From: Ensifer adhaerens
GTDB lineage: Bacteria; Pseudomonadota; Alphaproteobacteria; Rhizobiales; Rhizobiaceae
DNA length: 64,000 bases
Assembly (NCBI RefSeq): GCF_001270265.1
Contig: NZ_LGAP01000002.1
Coordinates: 301,001 to 365,000 of the forward strand
Reading direction: 5' to 3'
Shown: positions 26,488-34,252 of the stretch, one piece after another
How positions within the stretch are numbered: the first letter of the stretch is position 1
Layout: every line of letters starts with the position of its first letter
Made by a program: the position numbers and the translations under genes
Notes under the pieces: generated by a model
Database searches by the model: none
What the model saw: the letters and a program-made list of their open reading frames with translations, nothing else
What the model was told of the DNA's origin: nothing

Positions 26488-27509
26488 CGCGCTTGCCGCT
26501 CCGTCGGTTTTCTGCTGGCGCGCAGGAGCGCTAAAAAGGTGAAGGCGTTGCGTGCCGGCGGCGACTGCAGCACGAGAATGAAGACGATGATCGCCGCCTT
26601 AATGATCAGGTTGAATTCCGGCGGGAAGCCGGAAAGCAGGATGCCGGTGTTGATCGACTGGATGATGATGGCGCCGAGAACGGAGGCGGCGATGCTGAAG
26701 CGGCCCCCGAGAAGCGAGGTGCCGCCGATGACCACGGCGAGGATGGCGTCGAGTTCGAGCCAGAGCCCGGCATTGTTGGCGTCGGCGCCCTTGATGTCGG
26801 CGGCTGCGATGATGCCGGCAATCGCGGCACAGAGCCCGGACAGCATATAGGCCGCGATCAGCAGGACCGGGGTCAATACGCCGGATAGCGTGCTAGCCTG
26901 GCGGTTGACGCCGATCGCCTCGATCAGCATGCCAAGCGCGGTCTTGCGCACGATCAGGGCCACCAGGATGCCGAAGACCAGCCAGATGATCACGGGCAGG
27001 GGCAACCATGCAAACGAGCCGCTGCCAAGGAAGATCAATCCCGGATCGTTGAAGGTGAGGATCGCGCCCTCGGTCACCAGCTGGGCGATGCCGCGCCCGG
27101 CGACCATCAGGACCAGCGTCGCGATGATCGGCTGGATATCAAGTATCGCGACCAAGACACCGTTCCACAGACCGCAGAGAATGCCCGTGCCGAGCGTGAT
27201 CAGAAGTGTCATCGCCAGGGAGTGGCCCGACGTGATCGACGAGGCGGCGACTGCGCCGCAGATCGCCATCACGGCGCCGACGGAAAGGTCGATGCCCCTG
27301 GTGGCGATGACGACGGTCATGCCGATGGCGAGAAGAACCACCGGGGCGCCGCGGTTGAAGATATCGATGAGGCTGCCATAGAGGCGGCCGTTCTGGATTT
27401 CGAGGCGGAAGAAACCCGGGAACACGAAGGATACCATCAGGAGAATTGCTGCCAGCGCGATGAGCTGCGGCAGGAGCCTGAGCGAATAGCTCCTTAGTAT
27501 TGCTGTCAT
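26484..27509 (-). CDS. ytfT: Sugar ABC transporter permease, YtfT type
   Basis: A 341-residue permease of the same family as the next gene, with about nine to ten membrane helices. Signature segments are LLAIGMTVVIATRGIDLSVG, MLIEAIGVNRQASTLSGV and LELDAILAVVIGGTSLLGGR. It has the slightly longer N-terminus seen in YtfT proteins. Its ATG overlaps the ytfR stop by 4 bases and its stop overlaps the yjfF start, so the three membrane-complex genes are translated in series. Confidence 0.85.
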   Translation of the reverse strand: MTAILRSYSLRLLPQLIALAAILLMVSFVFPGFFRLEIQNGRLYGSLIDIFNRGAPVVLLAIGMTVVIATRGIDLSVGAVMAICGAVAASSITSGHSLAMTLLITLGTGILCGLWNGVLVAILDIQPIIATLVLMVAGRGIAQLVTEGAILTFNDPGLIFLGSGSFAWLPLPVIIWLVFGILVALIVRKTALGMLIEAIGVNRQASTLSGVLTPVLLIAAYMLSGLCAAIAGIIAAADIKGADANNAGLWLELDAILAVVIGGTSLLGGRFSIAASVLGAIIIQSINTGILLSGFPPEFNLIIKAAIIVFILVLQSPPARNAFTFLALLRASRKPTERQAR

Positions 27510-29026
27510 GCCGCTCCCCGTTCGTTCGACGATGCGATGGCTTCGATGATCTGGTCCGCCGTGATCCGCTCGCCTTCGAGTGAGGCCACATGCTGTCGGT
27601 CGCGAAGCACGACGATGCGCGTGCTGTAGGCGACAAGCTCCTCAATTTCCGACGATATGACCATCAGCGACATGCCCTTCTCGCGCAGGCCCTCGATCAG
27701 CCGGACGATCTCGGCATGCGCGCCGACATCGATGCCGCGCGTCGGCTCGTCGAGGATCAGGAATTCGGGCTCTGTCGCCAGCCAGCGGGCGAGAATGGCC
27801 TTCTGCTGGTTGCCGCCGGAAAGCAGCCTGATCGGCTTTTCGCGATCGGCCGTGCGGATGTCGAGTGCGCGGATATAGTGGTCCGCCAAGCGGTTCTGCT
27901 CGGTGCGGGAGATCGGACGGGTCCAGCCGCGTCTGGCCTGAAGCGCCAGCACGATGTTTTCGCGCACCGAGAGATCGCCGACGATGCCCGCGGTCTTGCG
28001 GTCCTCAGGGCAGAAGCCGAACCGCTGCGCGATCGCCCGGCGCGGCGACGATAGCTGGACGGCCTTGCCGTCCAACTCGGCCGTGCCACTGTCGGCGCGA
28101 TGGGCGCCGAAGAGGATCTCTGCCGTCTCCGTGCGGCCGGAGCCGAGAAGCCCGGCAATGCCGACAACCTCTCCGGCCCTCACGTCGAGGTCGAAGGGAG
28201 AGATGTGGCCCTTGCGGCCATAATCTTTGAAGCGATAGCGCACCGGCCCGGTGACATCCGGCTCCTTGCGCGCAGAGTGGATCTCCGCCGCAAGCTCGCG
28301 GCCGATCATCATCGAGATCAGATCGCGCCGCTCGAGCGTGGCCGTGTCACGGGTGCCGACCAGTTGACCGTTGCGAAGCACGGTAATGCGGTCGGAAATC
28401 TCGTACACCTGTTCGAGGAAGTGGGTGATGAAGACGATGCCGAGGCCGCGGGCCTTCAACCGTCGGACGATGCGAAACAGCATCTCGACCTCATGGGCGT
28501 CGAGACTTGCGGTCGGCTCATCGAGGATCAAAACCTTGCCCGACAGGTCGACTGCACGGGCGATCGCGACGACCTGCTGGATCGCTACGGAGTAGCTGTC
28601 GAGTGCGCGGGTGACGTCGAGGTCAAGTTCATAGTTTTCAAGCAGTTCGCGCGCCTGGCGGTTCATGGTGCCGACATCGACGAAACCGAACCGGCGCGGC
28701 TGGCGTCCGAGAAAGAGGTTTTCCGCCACCGTCAGGTTGGGCAGCAGGTTGACCTCCTGATAGACGGTGCCGATGCCGAGTTTCTGCGCATTGAACGTGT
28801 CGCGCGGATCGACCTCGACGCCGTCGAGCAGGATCGTCCCGCCGTCGCGCCGGTAGGCGCCGGTGAGGCATTTGACCAGCGTCGACTTACCGGCGCCGTT
28901 TTCGCCGAGAAGCGCATGAACCTCGCCCCTGCGCAAATGAAAGTCGACCTTGTCCAGGGCCTTCGCGCCGGGAAAGACCTTGTCGATCCGGGTCGCTGAA
29001 AGCAGGTTGTCGCCAGCGGTCTGCAT
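27506..29026 (-). CDS. ytfR: Sugar ABC transporter ATP-binding protein, YtfR type
   Basis: A 506-residue protein with two ABC cassettes, as in RbsA/MglA/YtfR. The first has Walker A GENGAGKSTLVKC (~36), signature SVAIQQVVAIARA-type segment and Walker B VLILDEPTASLD. The second has the degenerate Walker A LLGSGRTETAE, signature LLSGGNQQKAI and Walker B FLILDEPTRGID. It powers import by YtfT/YjfF. The start at 29026 is chosen because GGGAGGG is 3-9 bases upstream and it begins at the first cassette; upstream in-frame codons would add an arginine-rich tail. A strong hairpin lies 20 bases upstream of the start. Confidence 0.9.
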   Translation of the reverse strand: MQTAGDNLLSATRIDKVFPGAKALDKVDFHLRRGEVHALLGENGAGKSTLVKCLTGAYRRDGGTILLDGVEVDPRDTFNAQKLGIGTVYQEVNLLPNLTVAENLFLGRQPRRFGFVDVGTMNRQARELLENYELDLDVTRALDSYSVAIQQVVAIARAVDLSGKVLILDEPTASLDAHEVEMLFRIVRRLKARGLGIVFITHFLEQVYEISDRITVLRNGQLVGTRDTATLERRDLISMMIGRELAAEIHSARKEPDVTGPVRYRFKDYGRKGHISPFDLDVRAGEVVGIAGLLGSGRTETAEILFGAHRADSGTAELDGKAVQLSSPRRAIAQRFGFCPEDRKTAGIVGDLSVRENIVLALQARRGWTRPISRTEQNRLADHYIRALDIRTADREKPIRLLSGGNQQKAILARWLATEPEFLILDEPTRGIDVGAHAEIVRLIEGLREKGMSLMVISSEIEELVAYSTRIVVLRDRQHVASLEGERITADQIIEAIASSNERGAA

Positions 29027-29366
29027 GATCCCTCCCTGAGTGGAACGTGGAGCGCCCGGTCGGGCGCTCCACATTGCTTCAGTGTGCCGCAACACGTGCC
29101 TCGCTCTCGGCCTCGATGGCCGAATGCGGCAAGCCGGCGGAGCATTGAGGCCTCGAGGTCGACGAAGTCGGCGTGCCGTCTCATCGACCTTTCCGCAGGC
29201 GTCTATTGCCCGAGATAGGATGAGGCGCCGAGGCAACCCGCATCCGCTTGCCGGCAGCCGGCGCCGCAGTGCTTGAAAGCTGCCGCATGATTTTCTCCCC
29301 GGATCTCACTCGGTTCAGGCAGACATGCGGGCAAGCGTCCTGCACAGGCGCCGGTCATGTTTGGGA
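29027..29366. other. 340-base gap between ytfQ and ytfR
   Basis: The gap holds the hairpin at 29047-29072 and otherwise no convincing gene on either strand. Its length and the hairpin suggest that the binding-protein transcript is uncoupled from the transporter core, as often seen in ABC importer operons. Confidence 0.5.
29047..29072. promoter_or_regulatory. Hairpin just upstream of ytfR
   Basis: GTGGAGCGCCCG and CGGGCGCTCCAC form perfect 12-bp arms around two bases; in RNA the loop would open to about four to six bases. It lies 20 bases upstream of the ytfR ATG. There is no T-run, so partial termination or mRNA stabilisation is more likely than full termination. Confidence 0.65.
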
Positions 29367-30329
29367 TCAGTAGCCCAGGCCCTTTTTCGCTTCGTAGACC
29401 TTCTTCGGATCGTCAGCCTGGGTGTAGAGCTTCGATTCCGTCTGGATCCACTTCGGCGGCTTAGTTCCGTCCTTCTGGAACGCGGCAAGCGCGTCGAAGG
29501 CGGGGCCCGCCATGTTCGGCGTCAGTTCGACTGTGGCGTTGGCTTCGCCTGCGGCCATCGCCTCGAAGATATCCGGGACGGCATCAATCGAAACAACGAG
29601 GATGTCACTGCCCGGCTTCAGGCCGGCTTCCTTGATCGCCTGGATGGCGCCGACGGCCATGTCGTCGTTATGGGCGTAGAGCGCGCAGATGTTCTTGCCG
29701 CCGTCCTCTGCCTTGAGGAAGCTTTCCATGACTTCCTTGCCCTTGGTGCGGGTGAAGTCGCCGGTCTGGCTGCGGACGATCTTGAGGTTGTCGTGGCCGG
29801 AAAGGGCCTGTTCGAAGCCCTTCTTGCGGTCGATGGCCGGCGAAGAACCTGTTGTGCCCTGGAGTTCGACGACGTTGCACGGCTTACCGGCAACCGTGTC
29901 GGCAAGCCACTTGCCGGCGACGCTGCCCTCATGCACGAGGTCCGAAGTGACAGCAGTCATATAGAGGTCGTCGGAAGCATCGACGGTCCGGTCGAGCAGG
30001 ATGACGGGGATCTCGGCATCCTTGGCTTCCTGCAGGACCTCATCCCAACCGGTGGCGACGACGGGGGCAAGCAGGATTGCGTTCACGCCCTGCGCAATGA
30101 ACGAGCGCAGCGCCTTGATCTGGTTTTCCTGCTTCTGCTGGGCATCGGCGAATTTCAGATCGATGCCGCGCTCTTCGGCCTGCTGTTTCGTCAGCGTCGT
30201 TTCCGCAGCGCGCCAGCCGGACTCCGAGCCGATCTGCGAAAAACCGACAACGAGATCTGCGGCAGATGCGCTGCCAAACGTGCAGGCAGCAAGGATCGTT
30301 GCACTCGCGAGTGCTTTGGCGAATTTCAT
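29367..30329 (-). CDS. ytfQ: Periplasmic sugar-binding protein, YtfQ (galactofuranose) type
   Basis: A 320-residue binding protein with a signal peptide (cleavage after SASAA, ~24). The mature protein starts DLVVGFSQIGSESGWRAAE, characteristic of YtfQ, and contains FADAQQKQENQIKALRSFIAQGVN, PVILLDRTVD, ELQGTTGSSPAIDRKKGFE and ALYAHNDDMAVGAIQAIKEAG. E. coli YtfQ binds galactofuranose; the ligand here could also be another furanose. GGGAGGAAATC precedes the ATG. It is the first gene of the leftward ytfQRT-yjfF unit. Confidence 0.88.
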   Translation of the reverse strand: MKFAKALASATILAACTFGSASAADLVVGFSQIGSESGWRAAETTLTKQQAEERGIDLKFADAQQKQENQIKALRSFIAQGVNAILLAPVVATGWDEVLQEAKDAEIPVILLDRTVDASDDLYMTAVTSDLVHEGSVAGKWLADTVAGKPCNVVELQGTTGSSPAIDRKKGFEQALSGHDNLKIVRSQTGDFTRTKGKEVMESFLKAEDGGKNICALYAHNDDMAVGAIQAIKEAGLKPGSDILVVSIDAVPDIFEAMAAGEANATVELTPNMAGPAFDALAAFQKDGTKPPKWIQTESKLYTQADDPKKVYEAKKGLGY

Positions 30330-30648
30330 GATTTCCTCCCAAAGAAAGCTGCTCTCCTCGCAGCGGGCTCAAAAAATCATATAATAATACTTTTGTAAAC
30401 TCACGTTTGAAAACAAGTGCCCAGGGGTGCATCGGGAGGATGCTTTGGCGTTTGGCCGACTTGCGCACTGGCGCACGAGCAAGGTGATTTAAGGTGGGGG
30501 CGCTATTGCCGACATGAGGTGCGTGCGCCCAACACCGGTCATTGGCAACGAGCGAGATGTTCGCTGCTCGACCCAGCGCAAAACGGGGGCTTGTCACCAA
30601 TGAACGCGCGTGCAAAGATGCTCGCGTGTGCAAAGGAGTCATGCCCGA
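30330..30648. promoter_or_regulatory. Divergent promoter region between ytfQ and the phosphatase cluster
   Basis: This 319-base gap separates the leftward ytf operon from the rightward phosphatase operon. An AT-rich island at 30368-30417, with TATAATAATAC and TTTGTAAAC, lies 40-90 bases upstream of ytfQ and is the likely ytfQ promoter and operator area. Nothing distinct was seen in the rest. Confidence 0.4.
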
Positions 30649-31491
30649 ATGAACCTCGAACGACCACTCTATTCGAACGATCTGCAGGGTCGGGCAAAGC
30701 TGTGCCGAGACGTCATCCTGTCGGCCGGAGCGCTTGTGCTTCGCGGCTTTGAAAACAGCGCGACGCGCGGCTATTCGATGAAGGGTCCGCAGGACTTTCT
30801 GACCGAAACGGATGCTGCCTCCGAGGCGCATATCCGCAAGGCGATCGCCGACCACTTTCCTGACGACGCCTTTTTTGGCGAAGAGGGCGGCGGCTCGATC
30901 AGCAATCGTCTCTGGGTGGTCGATCCCGTCGACGGTACGGCCAATTTCGCCCGCAGCATTCCGCACTTTTGCATCTCGATCGCCTATATCGAAAACGGCC
31001 GGGCGGAGATCGGCGCCATCTACAACCCCGCGCTGGACGAGCTCTATTTCGCGCAACGCGGCGCGGGCGCGACCCGCAATGGTCAACCGATCGCCGTTTC
31101 CGCCACCACGGCGTTCGAAACGGCGTCGGTGGAGATGGGCTGGTCCGGTCGCGTGTCGAACGAGATTTATCTCGAAACGATCCGCGATCTGCTGGCGCTC
31201 GGCACCAATGTGCGCAGGGCGGGCTCGGGCGCGCTGGCACTCGCCTATGTCGCCGACGGCCGTTCGGATGCCTATGTCGAACTGCATATGAACTCCTGGG
31301 ACTGCGTGGCCGGATTGCTGCTCGTTGCCGAGGCTGGCGGCGACGTCTGCCCCTTCATGGAGATCGGTAGCCTTCGCGGTGGTGGACCGGTTCTCGCGTC
31401 CGCTCCGGGCATCGCCGGTGGAGTAAGCCGGGCATCGCGGATACCGATCGCGTCGGCAGATGGGCCAGTTGCCGAACTGCGGCTCGCCTGA
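30649..31491 (+). CDS. Inositol-monophosphatase-like phosphatase (copy 1)
   Basis: A 280-residue cytosolic enzyme of the IMPase/FBPase fold. The metal-site motifs are intact: FFGEEGGG (Glu, ~73), VVDPVDGTANF (Asp-x-Asp-Gly, ~90) and NSWDCVAGLLLVAEAGG (Asp, ~212). The family removes phosphate from inositol phosphates, sugar phosphates or related monoesters with Mg2+. The start at 30649 follows AAGGAG by 10 bases. It opens a rightward operon with a CX5R phosphatase, a metallophosphoesterase and an RpiR-type HTH. A second IMPase/CX5R pair lies at 44126-45661. The substrate may be the phosphorylated compound brought in by the ABC importer at 37.5-44 kb. Confidence 0.88.
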   Translation: MNLERPLYSNDLQGRAKLCRDVILSAGALVLRGFENSATRGYSMKGPQDFLTETDAASEAHIRKAIADHFPDDAFFGEEGGGSISNRLWVVDPVDGTANFARSIPHFCISIAYIENGRAEIGAIYNPALDELYFAQRGAGATRNGQPIAVSATTAFETASVEMGWSGRVSNEIYLETIRDLLALGTNVRRAGSGALALAYVADGRSDAYVELHMNSWDCVAGLLLVAEAGGDVCPFMEIGSLRGGGPVLASAPGIAGGVSRASRIPIASADGPVAELRLA

Positions 31492-31525
31492 ACGGCTGCG
31501 CCAAAAGACGCGGAGACTGAGAATC

Positions 31526-32182
31526 ATGGGCATGCCTTTCGGCACCGCCCGATCTGGAAAGGGAAACGGCATGGATGCACCGGTATATGCGCGCCCGGCA
31601 ATCAGTCTGATCGCCAAGGGCCTGGGTCCGCACAAATCCGATCTCTATATCGGTGGCAGCGACGGCGCACGCGATCTTGAATTGCTCAAGCGACATGGCA
31701 TCTCGATCGTCGTCAACTGCGCGATCAATCTTGACATCAACTGGGTGCGCGAGATCGAGGCTGAGGACAACGGCGATCTGCGGCAGAGCGGCTACGCCGA
31801 CATTCGCTATTACAAGCTTGGTCTGATCGACGGCGAAGGCAGCCCAGACACGATGATGCTCGGCGCCTACTACATCCTCGATGGCGCGTTGCGTCAGGCG
31901 ATGCCGAAGCGCGAAACCTATCCCTTTGCCGATGGCGGCAATGTGCTGGTCAACTGCCGCGGCGGACGCAGCCGATCGGTCTCGCTCGTGGCGCTGTTCC
32001 TGCACAAGCAGCAGCCGGAGCTGTTCCCGACGCTTGACGCTGCCGTCGCCCATATCCGCGAACACCGTGAATTGCGTCCGGACGAATGGTTCGAAACACC
32101 CAAGCCGATGCTTTACGAGGCGGCACGCCGGGCGTCCGGATGGATCGACATGATCGCCGGCAAGACCTCCGGGCAGGGCTGA
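31526..32182 (+). CDS. Dual-specificity-type CX5R phosphatase (copy 1)
   Basis: A 218-residue protein with a cysteine-phosphatase fold. The P-loop is VNCRGGRSRSV (Cys-x5-Arg followed by Ser), with a likely general acid in LGLIDGEG about 45 residues earlier, as in dual-specificity phosphatases. The usual His before the Cys is Asn here, also in the paralogue at 45035. No signal peptide. The start at 31526 follows GGAG and matches the N-terminal length of the paralogue; ATG at 31571 is possible. Its stop overlaps the start of the metallophosphoesterase (TGATG). In this context a small-molecule phosphoester is a more likely substrate than protein phosphotyrosine. Confidence 0.82.
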   Translation: MGMPFGTARSGKGNGMDAPVYARPAISLIAKGLGPHKSDLYIGGSDGARDLELLKRHGISIVVNCAINLDINWVREIEAEDNGDLRQSGYADIRYYKLGLIDGEGSPDTMMLGAYYILDGALRQAMPKRETYPFADGGNVLVNCRGGRSRSVSLVALFLHKQQPELFPTLDAAVAHIREHRELRPDEWFETPKPMLYEAARRASGWIDMIAGKTSGQG

Positions 32183-33897
32183 TGTTGAAGCGCAGCCAAC
32201 CTAGCATCGCCGTCATCGCCGACGCGCATTTCCACGATCTTGAAGGCGACTTCGATTTCCCTGGCATGACCATCGACGGTCAGCGGATGATGGTTCGCAG
32301 CTGGGCGGAAACCCGCCAGTCGACCCGTGTTTTTAACGAAAGCGTCAGGGCACTTTCAGTGGCATTGGACGAGGTCAGAAATCGCGGCATCCGGCACGTC
32401 GTCCTGCTCGGTGATTACACGGATGACGGCCAGCGGCAGACGACCTCAAGCCTGCGCCGCATCCTTGACCGGCACACGAGCCAACACGGAACCGCGTTTT
32501 ACGTCCTGCCTGGCAATCACGATATTTTCGGCCCGACGGGACGCCACCACACCAAGGAATTCCTGGATCAGGATGGCGCCGGGGTCTGGGTGACAAGCGA
32601 CCCGGCATCGGCAGCGGCGGGCGCGATCGTCACCCCACGCATGTATTGCGAGGGATATCCAACCGGTCTCGGCCCGATGGCCGCCTATGGCTATTTCCGC
32701 AAGCCGGAATATCTCCATTGGGAGACGCCGTTCGGTCTTTCCGACGACATCGAAAGCCGGCGCTACGAGGTCGCCTCGCCGGACGGAAGCAACCGGTATG
32801 CGTTGATGGATGCCTCCTATCTGGTGGAGCCGGAGCCGGGTATCTGGCTACTGATGATCGACGCCAATGTGTTCGAGCCGCGGGACGGCACATTCATCAA
32901 CGGCGAAGACGCGGCCTTTGTCGACAGCACCGCCGCCGGCTGGAATGCCATGCTGCGTCTGAAACCCTTCATCGTTTCCTGGATCACGGACGTCTGCGCG
33001 CGGGCAAAAGCGCTGGGCAAGACTGTGCTCGCCTTCTCCCATTACCCGGCGCTCGATCCGTTCGACGGCGCGACCGGCGCCGAGCGCGTGCTCTTCGGAG
33101 AAACCAACGTCGCCCGGCGCACGCCCCGCGACGCCGTAACCGACGCCTTGCTTGGCGCCGGGCTGAGTGTGCATTTCAGCGGCCACCTTCATGTCGAGGG
33201 CGTGACGCGGCGCGGGCGTGCCGAGCGTCAGCTCACCAATGTGGCAGTGCCCTCGCTTGTCGCCTATCCGCCGGCTTTCAAGGTCATCCAGCCGGCGACC
33301 GGCGGCATCGTCGTCGATACCATCGAGTTATCGGTGACGGCGGTGGATCCGCGTCTGTCGCAGGCCTATCGACGCGAGACGGCGCGCCTCCGGGAAGCTG
33401 ACGATGTCGCCTTTAGTGCCGGGAATTATGGCGCCTTCCTGCGTGCCCATAAGCTGGCTTTGGTTCATCACCGCTATTTCCCTAAGGAGTGGCCGCAGGA
33501 TGTCGTGAGCCGCGTCTCGGATGCCACACTTGCCGATGTCTGCATGGAGCTCCTTGGAGCTACTGCAGCAGCACCGGCGTTGCACGCGCTTGCAAAATCT
33601 TCTGGAATGACAGCGGAACAGGTCGCGGCTTGCGGCATGATCGATGTGATCGCCGACTGGTACTGCCTGCGCCAGGCCGGCTTCCTGGCGTTGCCCGCCA
33701 TATCGCAAGAGCGGCTGCGGCTTTACCGCGCCCTTTCCGACCAGTTCGGCCGGGAACCGGAAGAGGGGTGGAACGGCTCTGCTGCCAGTTTTCTGTCGAT
33801 CTTCCTCGGCGCGTTTGCCGCTTTCCTCGACCGAGCGGAAACCGGTGCGCGGCAGATCGAGATCATCTTGCAACCGGAAGCGAAGGAGGTTGTTTGA
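32182..33897 (+). CDS. Calcineurin-like metallophosphoesterase with C-terminal helical extension
   Basis: A 571-residue protein. The dinuclear-metal motifs of the metallophosphoesterase fold are complete: AVIADAHFHD (D-x-H, ~12), LLGDYTDDG (GD, ~78), LPGNHDIFGP (GNHD, ~112), FSHYPALD and FSGHLHVEG (GHxH, ~335). Residues ~400-571 form a mostly helical region not part of the core fold. No signal peptide, so it works in the cytoplasm. It could cleave a phosphodiester or phosphomonoester. It is translationally coupled to the CX5R phosphatase before it and ends two bases before the HTH gene, which indicates one operon. Confidence 0.87.
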   Translation: MLKRSQPSIAVIADAHFHDLEGDFDFPGMTIDGQRMMVRSWAETRQSTRVFNESVRALSVALDEVRNRGIRHVVLLGDYTDDGQRQTTSSLRRILDRHTSQHGTAFYVLPGNHDIFGPTGRHHTKEFLDQDGAGVWVTSDPASAAAGAIVTPRMYCEGYPTGLGPMAAYGYFRKPEYLHWETPFGLSDDIESRRYEVASPDGSNRYALMDASYLVEPEPGIWLLMIDANVFEPRDGTFINGEDAAFVDSTAAGWNAMLRLKPFIVSWITDVCARAKALGKTVLAFSHYPALDPFDGATGAERVLFGETNVARRTPRDAVTDALLGAGLSVHFSGHLHVEGVTRRGRAERQLTNVAVPSLVAYPPAFKVIQPATGGIVVDTIELSVTAVDPRLSQAYRRETARLREADDVAFSAGNYGAFLRAHKLALVHHRYFPKEWPQDVVSRVSDATLADVCMELLGATAAAPALHALAKSSGMTAEQVAACGMIDVIADWYCLRQAGFLALPAISQERLRLYRALSDQFGREPEEGWNGSAASFLSIFLGAFAAFLDRAETGARQIEIILQPEAKEVV

Positions 33898-33899
33898 CC

Positions 33900-34196
33900 A
33901 TGGACCAGCAGTCGTTTGTCTTGCCCAGCCGGGGGCCGAAACCGCCGGCGAATGTTCCCGAATTGAAGGAAGCGTTTCGCCTTCGTGCCCGCGGGCTGAA
34001 AGGCGGGCGGCTCGAGGTCGCCAAGTTCACCCTGTCGCATCCCTATGACGTCGCCTTTGCCAGCGCACGGGAAGTGGCTGAGCGCGCCGGCGTTTCGACC
34101 ACCACGGTGATGCGGCTCGTCAACGACCTGGGCTTTGAGAAATACGCTGCGTTCCAACAACTCTTCCGCGAGGAGCTGCGGCGCGGCAGGCAGTAA
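33900..34196 (+). CDS. Stand-alone RpiR-type helix-turn-helix protein (no SIS domain)
   Basis: A 98-residue protein consisting only of the N-terminal HTH_6 domain of RpiR regulators: LRARGLKGGRLEVAKFTL, DVAFASAREVAERAGVSTTT, VMRLVNDLGFEKYAAFQQLF and a short basic tail ERR-like end (EELRRGRQ). RpiR proteins normally have ~280 residues with a sugar-phosphate-binding SIS domain, which is missing; no frame with SIS-like sequence follows, and the next gene starts 57 bases later. AAGGAGG lies 10 bases before the ATG. It may be a DNA-binding protein without its own sensor, or a shortened remnant kept in the operon. Confidence 0.75.
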   Translation: MDQQSFVLPSRGPKPPANVPELKEAFRLRARGLKGGRLEVAKFTLSHPYDVAFASAREVAERAGVSTTTVMRLVNDLGFEKYAAFQQLFREELRRGRQ

Positions 34197-34252
34197 AGCG
34201 CTGCCGTCAGCCGCAATAGGCCAAAACGGATCGTCCGAGCAGAGTTAAGTCC

